This document shows positions 36,825-44,838 of a DNA stretch of 44,838 nucleotides, one piece after another (positions within the stretch are counted from its first letter, which is position 1; each line of letters begins with the position of its first letter). Source of the stretch: Aporhodopirellula aestuarii (GTDB taxonomy: Bacteria > Planctomycetota > Planctomycetia > Pirellulales > Pirellulaceae); assembly GCF_023701485.1 (NCBI RefSeq), contig NZ_JAMQBK010000058.1:1-44838 (forward strand). The letters are read 5' to 3'. The notes below the pieces were generated by a model, which saw nothing but the letters and a program-made list of their open reading frames with translations, searched no databases and was not told the DNA's origin. The position numbers and the translations under genes were made by a program.

Positions 36825-39410
36825 ATGACAACCTCAGCGTTTTCACGTTGTGACGTTCATGCATCGGGATCGCTTCTTTCACTGCAGCGATACCGGATGA
36901 TCGTCGTCGTCTTGGTCGCTCTGCTGAGCGATTCCGCATACGCGACCGATGCATCCACGCAGACACCTGCTGAGATCGCCGCATCGCAGTGGGTCAGCAC
37001 CGGTTGGCCACTGTTGGAGACGTACTGTCTCGATTGTCACAGTTCCGACTACGCGGAAGCCGAAGTTGATCTGAGCGACTTCAATACGCTCGAGGGAGTG
37101 CAGCGACACAGCGATCTGGCTGTTCGTGTGATCAGCATGATCCGATTTGCGGCGATGCCACCCGAAGACGCTGCCATTCCGGAGATCGCCGAACGTCGCG
37201 AACTCGCCGACCGGCTCGATGCACTGGTTTATCACGCCACCTGCGATCTGCGTCCCCGTCCCGGCCGCACGACCGCTCGGCGACTCAACCGAGCCGAATA
37301 CAACAACGCGATCCGCGACCTCTTTGGAACCGACCTCCGACCAGCCGACCAATTCCCATCCGATGAAGTCGGCGGCGGGTTCGACAACAACGCTGACGTG
37401 TTGTCACTGTCGACGATGTTGATGGATAAATACTTGACGGCCGCCGAACAGGTGACCTCGCAAATCATCGTCGATCCCGACACTTTGCCCCGGATTGAAA
37501 AAACCTTCTCCGGAGACACCCTGTACGTGCTCGGCGAATCCCGCACGGGCACATTCGGACAACGCTACGTCGAAGCCGACGGGCTCGCTTGGTTCGACGT
37601 GGATGTCCCCGTCCGCGGCCAGTACACGATCGAAGTGCGAGGTTCTTCCCGGGTGAAATCGCGGGGCGCCGTACTCGCAACCATGCACACCGCCGACGGG
37701 ATCCTGCAGGGGATATTTCAACTCGAACATCGCGAAGGTCGATCCGGGGAAGACTTCGCATCCACTCGGATGACGCTCGACGCCGGCACGCACCGACTGT
37801 TCTTCCGCGCATCGACCACCCCGGCGAGCCAACTCGATGAACTCAAAGAGCACGAAGATTGGCAAGTCGACCAATCGGTGCTGACCTCGATCACCGAGAT
37901 TGACGACGCACAAATCGAAAAGACACGATTGCCCAAAGGCTCGGTCCTGGAGGTTGATCGCGACATCGACGAAGAACGATTCCCGGTACGGTTCCTCAGC
38001 GTTGTCGTCAAAGGCCCACACGCATCGACTCGCGAAGACCTGCCGCCGGGACAAAAGAAGCTCCTCGGCCGCATCCCCGAGCGTCGTCGCGATCGTTACG
38101 TCGACGTCGCCGACGCGGCGAGAAAATGCCTCCGTCCGATCATGCGTCGGGCGTTCCGAGGCGAGGTCACCGACGAGGACATCACTCCTTACGTCAACGT
38201 CGTTAAACAGATGACCGACCGAGGAGACACCTACTACGAAGCCATCCGTGTCGCGATTTCGGCGATCCTGGTCTCACCGCGTTTCCTCTTCCGGATCGAA
38301 GTCCCCGAAGACGAACATCAACGCAAACTTGCCGCAGCGGGCGATGCGATCCCGTTGTCATCGAATCAGTTGGCCAGCCGGTTGTCGTTTTTCCTGTGGA
38401 GCAGTCTTCCCGACGACCAACTCCTCGACGTCGCCAAACGCGGCGAACTCCAGGATCCGGACAAGCGGATGGGGCACGTCCGCCGGATGCTCAACGACAA
38501 GAAATCGGATTCGCTCGGCAGCCAGTTCGCGCGTCAATGGTTTGGCCTGGGCAATCTCCAATCGCGGGACTTGAGCGAGTTCACCGAGATCGGCGTGGGC
38601 ACAACAAACTCGTCCGCCGAGATCACCCCGGCGATGCTTTCGTCTGAAACCGAGCAATTGTTCCTGTACCTTTTACGAGAGAACCGCCCGATTTCGGAAC
38701 TGCTGACCAGTGACATGACCTTCATCAGCCGGCCGCTCGCTCAGTGGTACGGCGTCGATTTTCCATCCGATGCGGATGACTCCGGCGTTGTCCCCGTCAA
38801 CATGGGCGATCGTGGCCGAAAAGGAATCCTGGGACATGCCGGCGTGTTGCTGGTGACCAGCTACCCGACACGGAACTCACCCGTCCAACGCGGAAAGTGG
38901 ATTCTCGAAAACGTTCTCGGCACCCCGCCCCCGGAAGCCCCACCGGGAGTCCCGGGACTCGAAGAAACGCAAACCGCGTCGGCCGACGCGACACTGCGCG
39001 AGCAACTCGAACTGCACCGTGCCGACCCCGGATGTGCGTCCTGTCACCGTGTGATGGACTCGCTCGGTTTCGGTTTGGAAGACTACGACCACTTCGGTCG
39101 ACTGCGATCCAAAGACGATCCCGCACGCGGCGACGCGACGGGTGAATTGCCCGGCGGTCGTTCGTTCGAGGGTGCGCGCGAACTCGCGGCGTTGCTCGCC
39201 GAGACCGAAGAACGTGCGCTCGCCGAAACCGCCGTCCGCCGGATGCTGACTTTTGCGATCGGACGCGAACTCCGGCCGAGCGATCGGTGTTTCGTCGAAG
39301 CGATCTTGGACAAGACCCAAGACGAACATTTCCGTGTGCGTGATCTGCTCGAGCAGGTCATTCTCAGTCCCCCGTTCCTGAACCATCAAGCCGAGGTACC
39401 GTCGTCATGA
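36825..39410 (+). CDS. DUF1592 planctomycete cytochrome-like protein
   Basis: An 861-residue exported protein with the DUF1587-DUF1595-DUF1592-DUF1588-DUF1585 order typical of planctomycetes. A signal peptide MIVVVLVALLSDSAYA begins at M25 (36897), so the true start may be there. A heme-binding CxxCH is CLDCH (C68-H72), in the planctomycete cytochrome c N-terminal domain, and a second is CASCH (C737-H741) in the DUF1588/1585 region. Conserved family blocks include TTARRLNRAEYNNAIRDLFG, LASRLSFFLWSSLPDD and NSPVQRGKWILENVLGTPPP. The pair with the DUF1552 protein is a recurrent planctomycete unit of unknown function; two heme sites suggest electron transfer at the cell envelope. Its stop overlaps the next start by 4 nt. 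Confidence 0.94.
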   Translation: MTTSAFSRCDVHASGSLLSLQRYRMIVVVLVALLSDSAYATDASTQTPAEIAASQWVSTGWPLLETYCLDCHSSDYAEAEVDLSDFNTLEGVQRHSDLAVRVISMIRFAAMPPEDAAIPEIAERRELADRLDALVYHATCDLRPRPGRTTARRLNRAEYNNAIRDLFGTDLRPADQFPSDEVGGGFDNNADVLSLSTMLMDKYLTAAEQVTSQIIVDPDTLPRIEKTFSGDTLYVLGESRTGTFGQRYVEADGLAWFDVDVPVRGQYTIEVRGSSRVKSRGAVLATMHTADGILQGIFQLEHREGRSGEDFASTRMTLDAGTHRLFFRASTTPASQLDELKEHEDWQVDQSVLTSITEIDDAQIEKTRLPKGSVLEVDRDIDEERFPVRFLSVVVKGPHASTREDLPPGQKKLLGRIPERRRDRYVDVADAARKCLRPIMRRAFRGEVTDEDITPYVNVVKQMTDRGDTYYEAIRVAISAILVSPRFLFRIEVPEDEHQRKLAAAGDAIPLSSNQLASRLSFFLWSSLPDDQLLDVAKRGELQDPDKRMGHVRRMLNDKKSDSLGSQFARQWFGLGNLQSRDLSEFTEIGVGTTNSSAEITPAMLSSETEQLFLYLLRENRPISELLTSDMTFISRPLAQWYGVDFPSDADDSGVVPVNMGDRGRKGILGHAGVLLVTSYPTRNSPVQRGKWILENVLGTPPPEAPPGVPGLEETQTASADATLREQLELHRADPGCASCHRVMDSLGFGLEDYDHFGRLRSKDDPARGDATGELPGGRSFEGARELAALLAETEERALAETAVRRMLTFAIGRELRPSDRCFVEAILDKTQDEHFRVRDLLEQVILSPPFLNHQAEVPSS

Positions 39411-40885
39411 AAGCCAAAAAAGCCATGATCTCAACAGGCAACCGCAGCACCGACGTGCGATCCCCGGCCTGTCCCCGCGGTGTCCATCGGCTGCCTCGAC
39501 GAACGTTGCTCCGCGCCGCCGGCATGTCGCTCGGTTTGCCGCTGCTCGAATCGATGACGCCCGCCGCATCGAGCGTTTTCGCATCCACACAATCCGATCG
39601 CGATGGGTCGGCCGCGCCCGTGCGAATGGCCTGCGTGTTTGTGCCCAATGGCGTCATCCAGCCGGATTGGCGGCCGATCATTGCGGGCCACGAACGCGAC
39701 CGACACGGCGACATCATCACCGACAGCAGTGCACCGCGGTTGTCATTCAAAGATTGGCAACTCAGCGCCACGTTGTCACCGCTCGAATCGGTCAAGTCCA
39801 AAATCAACTTGCTCGAAAATCTGGCCTTGGACAACGGCCGCGGCAAACACGACGGGGCGGGTGACCACGCCCGCGGCGGTTCAACGTTCCTGACGGCGGC
39901 CCGACCGGTCAAGACGAGCAGCAACATTCGTTTGGGCATCTCGGTCGACCAAGTCGCGGCGACGGCGCTGGCGGGAAAGACGACGTTGCCCTCGATCGAA
40001 CTCGGACTCCAAGGCAGCCGCAATGCGGGCAGTTGCGATTCCGGATACAGCTGCGCGTACTCGTCGAATATCTCGTGGAAAAACGAGACCCAGCCGATGC
40101 CTAAAGAGACGATCCCGCGGCTTGCTTTCGAACGCATGTTCGGCAGCGGCGACGCCTCGGCTCAACGCGAACAACGTCAGATCCGACGCAGCATTCTCGA
40201 CATCGTCCGCGCCGACGCCGAGAAACTGATGCGGCAAGTCGGCCAAACCGACAAACGCAAACTCGACGAATATTTCACCAGCATCCGTGAAATCGAACGA
40301 CGCATCGAACGCACCGAGGCCGAAGATGAAGCCGCAATGCCCGACTTGCAGGTCCCGGTCGGCCGCGTCGAAGCGTTCCGCGAACACGCGAGGTTGATGT
40401 TCGACCTCATGGTCGTCGGATTCCAAACCGACACCACCCGCGTCGCCACGCTGATGCTCGACACCGCCGGTGGCACACGATCCTATAAAGAGATCGGCGT
40501 CAACGATGCCCACCACGGGCTCAGCCATCACCGCAACCAAGAAGCCAACGTTTCCAAACTGCGGAAGATCGACCACTACCTCGTCGAACAATTCGGGTAT
40601 TTCCTCGAACAACTCGACAGTGTCAGTGACGCCCACGGCACGCTGCTCGACCAATCCCTCGTGCTCTACGGCAGCGGACTGGGCGACGGAAACCGACACA
40701 CCCACCACGACCTGCCACTGATCCTGGCCGGCGGCGGATGCGGTCGGGTTGAGACCGGCCGGGTGATGCGTTATCAACACGAACAACCCATGGCCAATCT
40801 GTTTCTATCGATGCTAGAGTGCATGGGCACGCCGGCCGAGTCGATGGGCGACAGCACCGGTCTGCTCGACGGTTTGCTGAGCTAG
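39407..40885 (+). CDS. DUF1552 protein with a twin-arginine-like signal
   Basis: A 492-residue protein of the DUF1552 family, which nearly always accompanies a DUF1592 protein. The N-terminus carries PRRTLLRAAGMSLGLPLLES, a twin-arginine-type signal, which suggests export in folded form. Family features include MACVFVPNGVIQPDW, the HDGAGDHARGGSTFLTAARP segment, and SLVLYGSGLGDGNRHTHHDLPLIL near the C-terminus, similar to alkaline-phosphatase/sulfatase-fold DUF1501 proteins. ATG at 39407 overlaps the DUF1592 stop (ATGA), so the two are coupled and likely act together. Biochemical function is unknown. Confidence 0.93.
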   Translation: MKAKKAMISTGNRSTDVRSPACPRGVHRLPRRTLLRAAGMSLGLPLLESMTPAASSVFASTQSDRDGSAAPVRMACVFVPNGVIQPDWRPIIAGHERDRHGDIITDSSAPRLSFKDWQLSATLSPLESVKSKINLLENLALDNGRGKHDGAGDHARGGSTFLTAARPVKTSSNIRLGISVDQVAATALAGKTTLPSIELGLQGSRNAGSCDSGYSCAYSSNISWKNETQPMPKETIPRLAFERMFGSGDASAQREQRQIRRSILDIVRADAEKLMRQVGQTDKRKLDEYFTSIREIERRIERTEAEDEAAMPDLQVPVGRVEAFREHARLMFDLMVVGFQTDTTRVATLMLDTAGGTRSYKEIGVNDAHHGLSHHRNQEANVSKLRKIDHYLVEQFGYFLEQLDSVSDAHGTLLDQSLVLYGSGLGDGNRHTHHDLPLILAGGGCGRVETGRVMRYQHEQPMANLFLSMLECMGTPAESMGDSTGLLDGLLS

Positions 40886-40988
40886 CGAGCATCCGGTCCA
40901 CCAACTGGTGCTTGGAACCGATCACGGGCCGCTTTGCGAACCATTTTCAACCCAGCACCGGCAACCACCGGAAAAATCGAAAGCTCAC

Positions 40989-41582
40989 ATGGACATCAAA
41001 CCGAGCGACTTGTCGGTACGGCGGCTCTACGAAGCCATGACCGCGATCATCACCCCGCGACCGATCGCGTGGGTGTCCACGATTGACCGCGACGGCGTTT
41101 GCAACCTCGCCCCGTTCAGTTTCTTCAACGGTGTCGGTGCCAATCCCCCGACGCTGATGTTCTGCCCCGCCAACCGGCCTGACGGCACCGCCAAAGACAC
41201 GCTCGCCAACATTCGGGCCAACGGGCAATTTGTCGTCAACGTGGTCACCGAAGAATCGTTTGAGGAGATGAAACACTCCGCACTCGATGTCCCCGCCGGA
41301 GAAGACGAATTCATTCTCGCGGGCACGCAAAAATCGGCGTCGTCCCTCGTCGCCCCACCCCGGGTCAGCGACGCGGCCGCGGCGATGGAATGCGAACTGC
41401 TCACGTCGATGCAGCTCGGCGTCGGCCCCGGCGGCGCCAACCTCGTCGTCGGACGCATCGTGTCGATTTACGTTGCCGAATCGGTACTCGACGAAGAACA
41501 CCGGATCGATCCCGAAAAACTTCACACGATCGGACGGATGGGCGGCCCGCGTTACACCAAAACCCGCGAACGTTTCGAGTAG
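40989..41582 (+). CDS. Flavin reductase family protein
   Basis: A 197-residue FMN-binding split-barrel protein. The start at 40989 (MDIKPSDLSVRRLYEAM) is preferred; the frame is open from 40908 but the added residues are unrelated. Motifs of the flavin reductase-like domain are TPRPIAWVSTIDRDGVCNLAPFSFFNGVGANPP (residues about 20-52, here given in parts of the family's conserved region), GQFVVNVV and GGANLVVGRI. These enzymes reduce FMN with NAD(P)H or serve as oxidoreductase partners. It lies 104 bp after DUF1552 and 141 bp before the glucose-6-phosphate dehydrogenase gene, which could supply NADPH, but a functional link is not shown. Confidence 0.9.
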   Translation: MDIKPSDLSVRRLYEAMTAIITPRPIAWVSTIDRDGVCNLAPFSFFNGVGANPPTLMFCPANRPDGTAKDTLANIRANGQFVVNVVTEESFEEMKHSALDVPAGEDEFILAGTQKSASSLVAPPRVSDAAAAMECELLTSMQLGVGPGGANLVVGRIVSIYVAESVLDEEHRIDPEKLHTIGRMGGPRYTKTRERFE

Positions 41583-41637
41583 CTCCCCACCCAGCCCCAC
41601 ACTCCCAGCTCCCAGCTCCCACACTCCCAGCTCGCCA
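41583..41637. repeat. Short array of GCTCCCA-type heptamers
   Basis: Directly after the stop codon of the flavin reductase (41580-41582) lies a C-rich stretch built of 7-8 bp words, with two perfect GCTCCCA copies at 41608-41614 and 41615-41621 flanked by ACTCCCA variants. It fits the pattern GCNNNNA seen in the other arrays of this region. Confidence 0.6.
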
Positions 41638-41723
41638 CCAGGGGTCTCGTCCTCAGCGGCGATCGGTCTTAGAGTAGTCACCTCGTCCCATTCGCATTTG
41701 CACACCCTTCCCGGCTCGTTTCC

Positions 41724-43178
41724 ATGTCCAACACGATCGTGATCTTCGGTGCCAGCGGCGATCTGACCAGCCGCAAGCTCATCCCAGCGCTCTACCAACT
41801 TCACGCCAAGGGTCGACTGCCCGAAAACACCCGCATCGTCGGCGTGTCACGCAGCCCGTTTGCGCACGATGAATGGCGAGCGAGCCTTCGAGAAACGACC
41901 GAGAAATTTGCCGGCAAAGCGTTCACGGCGGACTCGTGGAATACGTTCGCCCCCAAGGTTTTCTACCAGAGCGGCGACATCAAAGACTCCGCCTCGTTTC
42001 AAACCCTCGCTGAGTTTCTGACCGAAATCGAAGACGGCAAAAAGACCGGCCGGGTGTATTACCTCTCGACCATGCCGCAACTGTATGCCACCGCGATCGA
42101 TCAACTCGGTGCCGCCGGTCTCGCGTGCGAAGACAACGGTACCCGCCGCGTGATCATCGAAAAACCGTTCGGCACCGATCTCAAGACCGCCAAACAGCTC
42201 AACGCATCAATCCATCACGTCTTCGACGAAGATCAGATCTACCGGATCGACCACTACCTCGGCAAAGAGACCGTCCAAAACATCTTCGCGCTGCGGTTCG
42301 CCAACTCGATCTTCGAACCGCTCTGGAACCGCAACTACGTCGATCACATCCAGATCACGGTTGCCGAAGAAGTGGTGATCGGCCGGCGAGCCGGGTATTA
42401 CGACACCAGCGGTATCCTGCGCGACATGTTCCAAAATCACATCTTGCAACTGATGATGATCACCGCCATGGAACCACCGGCGCGGTACGACGGCACGATG
42501 GTTCGTGACGAAAAAGTCAAAGTGCTACACGCGGTGCGTAAGATGACCGGGGGCGATTTTGCGTCCCAAACCGTCCGTGGCCAATACAAGGGCTACCTCG
42601 AGGAAGAAGGCGTGCCACCGGGCAGCCAGACGGCCACCTACGCCGCCCTCAAACTGTACTGTGATAACTGGCGTTGGCGCGGCGTGCCGTTTTATCTACG
42701 CAGCGGCAAGGGCATGTCCTGCCGCACGACGCAGATCGTCATCCAGTTCAAAAACGTCCCGCACATGATGTTTGGCGACAAGTCGCGGGTCCCGATGGGC
42801 AACCGCCTGGTGATGCAAGTTCAACCGGCCGAAGGCATCCAACTGCACTTCGAAACCAAAGTCCCCGATGCGGGAATGAAGACGAGAACGAGTCACCTGG
42901 ATTTCAATTTCCAAGATTCGATCGGTGGCGACGCACTCCCCGACGCCTACCAACGCTTGCTTCTCGACGCCGTCCAAGGTGACGCGAGCCTGTTCGCCCG
43001 GGGCGACGAAGTCGAACTGGCGTGGGGCATCATCGACCCGATCATCGAAGCCTGGAACAGCCCCGCGGCTCCACCGCTGTTGCAGTACGAAACCGGCCTC
43101 TGGGGTCCACCCGAAGCCAGCGAATGGATGTTCAAGCAAAAACGAGAATGGTTCGACGTCTGCCCAGTGATTCGATGA
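41724..43178 (+). CDS. zwf: Glucose-6-phosphate 1-dehydrogenase
   Basis: A 484-residue enzyme that oxidises glucose-6-phosphate to 6-phosphogluconolactone with NADP, the first step of the oxidative pentose phosphate pathway. The N-terminal Rossmann motif GASGDLTSRKL (residues 9-19) binds NADP, EKPFG is present near residue 149, and the active-site signature RIDHYLGKE starts at R174, with H177 and K181 in place. Length and order match bacterial Zwf. There are no gnd or pgl genes next to it. No Shine-Dalgarno sequence is visible before the ATG at 41724. Confidence 0.97.
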   Translation: MSNTIVIFGASGDLTSRKLIPALYQLHAKGRLPENTRIVGVSRSPFAHDEWRASLRETTEKFAGKAFTADSWNTFAPKVFYQSGDIKDSASFQTLAEFLTEIEDGKKTGRVYYLSTMPQLYATAIDQLGAAGLACEDNGTRRVIIEKPFGTDLKTAKQLNASIHHVFDEDQIYRIDHYLGKETVQNIFALRFANSIFEPLWNRNYVDHIQITVAEEVVIGRRAGYYDTSGILRDMFQNHILQLMMITAMEPPARYDGTMVRDEKVKVLHAVRKMTGGDFASQTVRGQYKGYLEEEGVPPGSQTATYAALKLYCDNWRWRGVPFYLRSGKGMSCRTTQIVIQFKNVPHMMFGDKSRVPMGNRLVMQVQPAEGIQLHFETKVPDAGMKTRTSHLDFNFQDSIGGDALPDAYQRLLLDAVQGDASLFARGDEVELAWGIIDPIIEAWNSPAAPPLLQYETGLWGPPEASEWMFKQKREWFDVCPVIR

Positions 43179-43189
43179 GAAAGCGGCAA

Positions 43190-43238
43190 GCTAATAGCTA
43201 TTAGCTGCTAGCGATTAGCTTTTAGCTATAAGCCTTCA
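43190..43238. repeat. GCNNNNA heptamer array after zwf
   Basis: Seven consecutive 7-bp words, all starting GC and ending A, begin 12 bp after the zwf stop; for example GCTAATA, GCTTTTA and GCCTTCA. The middle four bases differ from word to word. Bases 43189-43206 also form a perfect 18-bp palindrome. Confidence 0.85.
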
Positions 43239-43259
43239 CCCTCCCGCGTGCGGGAGGGT
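43238..43259. terminator. GC-rich hairpin downstream of zwf
   Basis: ACCCTCCC (43238-43245) pairs with GGGAGGGT (43252-43259), and the stem can extend to ACCCTCCCGC/GCGGGAGGGT. It lies 60 nt after the zwf stop and no T-run follows, so it may act as a weak terminator or be part of a dispersed repeat. Confidence 0.45.
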
Positions 43260-43301
43260 CGGACGCGCCAGCGGCCGGGGAGGGCTCCACACAAAAACCA
43301 A

Positions 43302-43336
43302 GCTAGAAGCTAACAGCTAACAGCCAACAGCTAGAC
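43302..43336. repeat. GCNNNNN heptamer array covering the leader of the cupin gene
   Basis: Five 7-bp words: GCTAGAA, two GCTAACA, GCCAACA and GCTAGAC, ending two bases before the ATG of the cupin gene at 43339. It occupies the place of the ribosome binding site. Confidence 0.85.
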
Positions 43337-43338
43337 CA

Positions 43339-43740
43339 ATGGAACATTACGACTTCGACGAACTCGATCCTCAAGGCCGGCAACCCAAGCGGGTTCCTCG
43401 TTCGCAATGGGGCTCAGACACCAATCTTTGGGTTGGAGCCTTAGAAGGCAAAACGCTCGGTACGGGTGTCACGGTACTCTTCTACGCGACGCAAGAGATC
43501 GGCGAAGGCCCGCGCTGGCACGTTCACCCGTACGACGAAGTCTTCATCGTCCGCACGGGCCGCGCCTTGTTCACGATCGGCGACCAAAAGATCGAAGCCA
43601 ACACGGGCGACGTGTTAATGGGCCCAGCCAATATCCCGCACAAATACCACAACCTCGGCCCCGGCAAACTCGAAACCACCGACATCCACCTCTCCGACCG
43701 CTGGATCCAAACCAACCTACCAGACCCGGAGGAGGGTTGA
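43339..43740 (+). CDS. Small cupin protein
   Basis: A 133-residue single-domain cupin. The metal-binding pattern is complete: H61, H63 and E67 in RWHVHPYDEVF, and H101 in IPHKYHN, with the turn NTGDVLMGPANIPH typical of cupin motif 2. Such proteins act as isomerases, dioxygenases, sugar binders or sensors; which one cannot be told. No Shine-Dalgarno sequence precedes the ATG, since a heptamer array fills that place. A second array starts at the base after its stop. No close partner gene is seen. Confidence 0.9.
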   Translation: MEHYDFDELDPQGRQPKRVPRSQWGSDTNLWVGALEGKTLGTGVTVLFYATQEIGEGPRWHVHPYDEVFIVRTGRALFTIGDQKIEANTGDVLMGPANIPHKYHNLGPGKLETTDIHLSDRWIQTNLPDPEEG

Positions 43741-43768
43741 GCGACGAGCGTCAAGCTAGAAGCTAAAA
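43741..43768. repeat. GCNNNNA heptamer array after the cupin gene
   Basis: Four 7-bp words start at the first base after the cupin TGA: GCGACGA, GCGTCAA, GCTAGAA and GCTAAAA. This array combines words of the GCGTC type (as at 44786) and the GCTA type (as at 43190), which links them as one family. Confidence 0.8.
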
Positions 43769-43819
43769 GATCGTTTTGGAAGCATCTACTCACCTCGGAT
43801 TTTTGTAGACGAGCTAGCC

Positions 43820-44827
43820 ATGTCGCACACGCAGAACACGACGTGGCGTTTCAACATCCTGACCGTCGTCGTGTTGACCGCCTTCGCTGCGGTACTGATG
43901 GCACTGGACCTGCACGGCATCGCCCTGTCCCTCTTTGTATTTGTCGTTCTGCCGTTCGCCGCGTGGCGTTTACTCGTTCGCGTCTTCCACCGAGTCCAAC
44001 TGCGCACCGCAAATCGGCTCGCACCTGTCTTTGATTCTCGTGCACTCTTTCGCCTGCTTCCCTGGTTATGCGGACGAAAGCACGCCGCGTGGGCGTTCAA
44101 CAGTTATGCGGTCCAGCTCTTCGTTGCCGGGAACCATCTCGCTGCACGAGACGCGTTTGACCGCATTCTTCATTTGGACGACGGCTGCGCAGACTACTGG
44201 GCTCACCGCGGCGCGTCGCATTTTTGCTTGAGTGAGTACGACGCTGCCATCAACGATTTGACGACGGCGCTTCGTCTTTCAAAACGTCATCAACTCGCGT
44301 TGTCCTATCGCGGATTTGCCTTGATGGCGAAGCTTGCTCCCGAGAAAGCGTTTCAAGATTTGAACCAGGTTCACTGTCATCTCACCGACCACTACTTCAC
44401 TGCGTATTGCCGCGGTCGCGTTCACGAGCAACTCGGACAATGGCAACTGGCCATCGACGATTACTTGCTCGCCTACGACTTGAACTCATCCGTGACCGAG
44501 GCCGGAACGGCGCTCGCGTTATTGCAAGCGGGATGCCCCGACGCAGCTTTCCGTGACGCGGACAAAGCCATTGAGAACGCCACGAAGATGTGCGTCCGAT
44601 CACGCTGGCAAGATTGGCGGGCCGTCAGCGTTTTGGCGACAGGCTATGCAGAGGCAGGCAACTTTGAAACCGCAATCAAGTACGCCAAACAGGCATTGGA
44701 CCTAGCACCCGAGGAAGAGAAACCAAACCGCCAAAACCGCATCCACCAATACGAAAACAAAATCCCCTTCCGCCTCCCCGTACCAGCGTCGAGCGTCGAG
44801 CGTCGAGCGTCGAGCGTCGAGCGTTGA
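43820..44827 (+). CDS. TPR membrane protein with repeat-derived C-terminal tail
   Basis: A 335-residue protein. Two hydrophobic segments (about 12-29 and 31-49: LTVVVLTAFAAVLMAL, ALSLFVFVVLPFAAW) anchor it in the membrane, followed by a soluble part of about 270 residues built of tetratricopeptide-like helix pairs: HAAWAFNSYAVQLFVAGNHL, ADYWAHRGASHFCLSEYDAA, YCRGRVHEQLGQWQLAIDDY and LATGYAEAGNFETAIKYAKQ. TPRs mediate protein contacts; the partner is unknown. The last residues (SSVERRASSVER) are encoded by a 7-bp repeat that continues past the stop, so the natural end may be near residue 322. The start ATG at 43820 has no clear Shine-Dalgarno. Confidence 0.85.
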   Translation: MSHTQNTTWRFNILTVVVLTAFAAVLMALDLHGIALSLFVFVVLPFAAWRLLVRVFHRVQLRTANRLAPVFDSRALFRLLPWLCGRKHAAWAFNSYAVQLFVAGNHLAARDAFDRILHLDDGCADYWAHRGASHFCLSEYDAAINDLTTALRLSKRHQLALSYRGFALMAKLAPEKAFQDLNQVHCHLTDHYFTAYCRGRVHEQLGQWQLAIDDYLLAYDLNSSVTEAGTALALLQAGCPDAAFRDADKAIENATKMCVRSRWQDWRAVSVLATGYAEAGNFETAIKYAKQALDLAPEEEKPNRQNRIHQYENKIPFRLPVPASSVERRASSVER

Positions 44828-44838
44828 GCGTTGAGCGT
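44786..44838. repeat. GCGTCGA heptamer array at the window edge
   Basis: Five perfect GCGTCGA copies (44786-44820), two GCGTTGA copies and a partial one run into the end of the window, so the true extent is unknown. The first C-to-T change makes the TGA (44825-44827) that ends the TPR gene. Confidence 0.92.

Noticed and set aside
39881..40786. 301-codon minus-strand frame opposite DUF1552
   Set aside because: Codon-bias shadow of a well-supported plus-strand gene.

Overview
The window looks like chromosomal DNA of a marine planctomycete of the Pirellulaceae (Rhodopirellula-like). The case rests on marker families seen together: a prepilin-like DUF1559 protein ending in an H-X9-DG motif, the paired DUF1592-type cytochrome and DUF1552 proteins, a BBP7-type outer-membrane barrel, a type I sulfatase, sialidase-like and GH28 enzymes, small membrane proteins with an NPYQ motif, and weak Shine-Dalgarno signals. 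No rRNA, tRNA, CRISPR array, integrase or intact insertion sequence was seen.

Layout. 0.2-9.7 kb is mostly minus strand: DUF1559 protein with its own terminator, a large FG-GAP/sialidase fusion, a glycerophosphodiesterase with an extra C-terminal domain, a small P-loop kinase followed by a frameshifted gene, and two small membrane proteins, one with a slippable 5-bp repeat at its start. 9.7-15.7 kb is a minus-strand heavy-metal-type RND efflux operon (outer-membrane factor, adaptor, pump). 16.2-20.2 kb on the plus strand holds a methyltransferase whose stop overlaps the start of an exported WD40-PDZ-caspase protein; it ends in a terminator facing a peroxiredoxin-like gene. 21-25.4 kb holds a secretin-N-like exported protein, a membrane protein, a second sialidase-like protein and an HpcH/HpaI aldolase.

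25.7-26.35 kb is a tandem array of a 113-bp unit with a long hairpin core, lying between the divergent aldolase and CHAD genes. 27.6-35.3 kb (minus) holds a sulfatase, a GH28 enzyme, a methyltransferase-epimerase pair, the BBP7 barrel and a zinc-ribbon protein. 35.7-44.8 kb (plus) holds a cupredoxin-like protein with a probable TTG start, the DUF1592-DUF1552 pair (ATGA overlap), a flavin reductase, glucose-6-phosphate dehydrogenase, a cupin and a TPR membrane protein.

The least explained features are non-coding. The first is the 113-bp hairpin array, with an inside-out relative at 8.5 kb. The second is a set of short 7-bp-period arrays of the form GCNNNNA that begin at or just after stop codons throughout 41.6-44.8 kb, one of which supplies the C-terminus and stop codon of the last gene. 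Functionally the window combines exported scavenging enzymes for sulfated or acidic polysaccharides, metal efflux, redox enzymes and envelope proteins. Few clear operons exist apart from the RND triad, the methyltransferase-caspase pair, the epimerase-methyltransferase pair and the DUF1592-DUF1552 pair.
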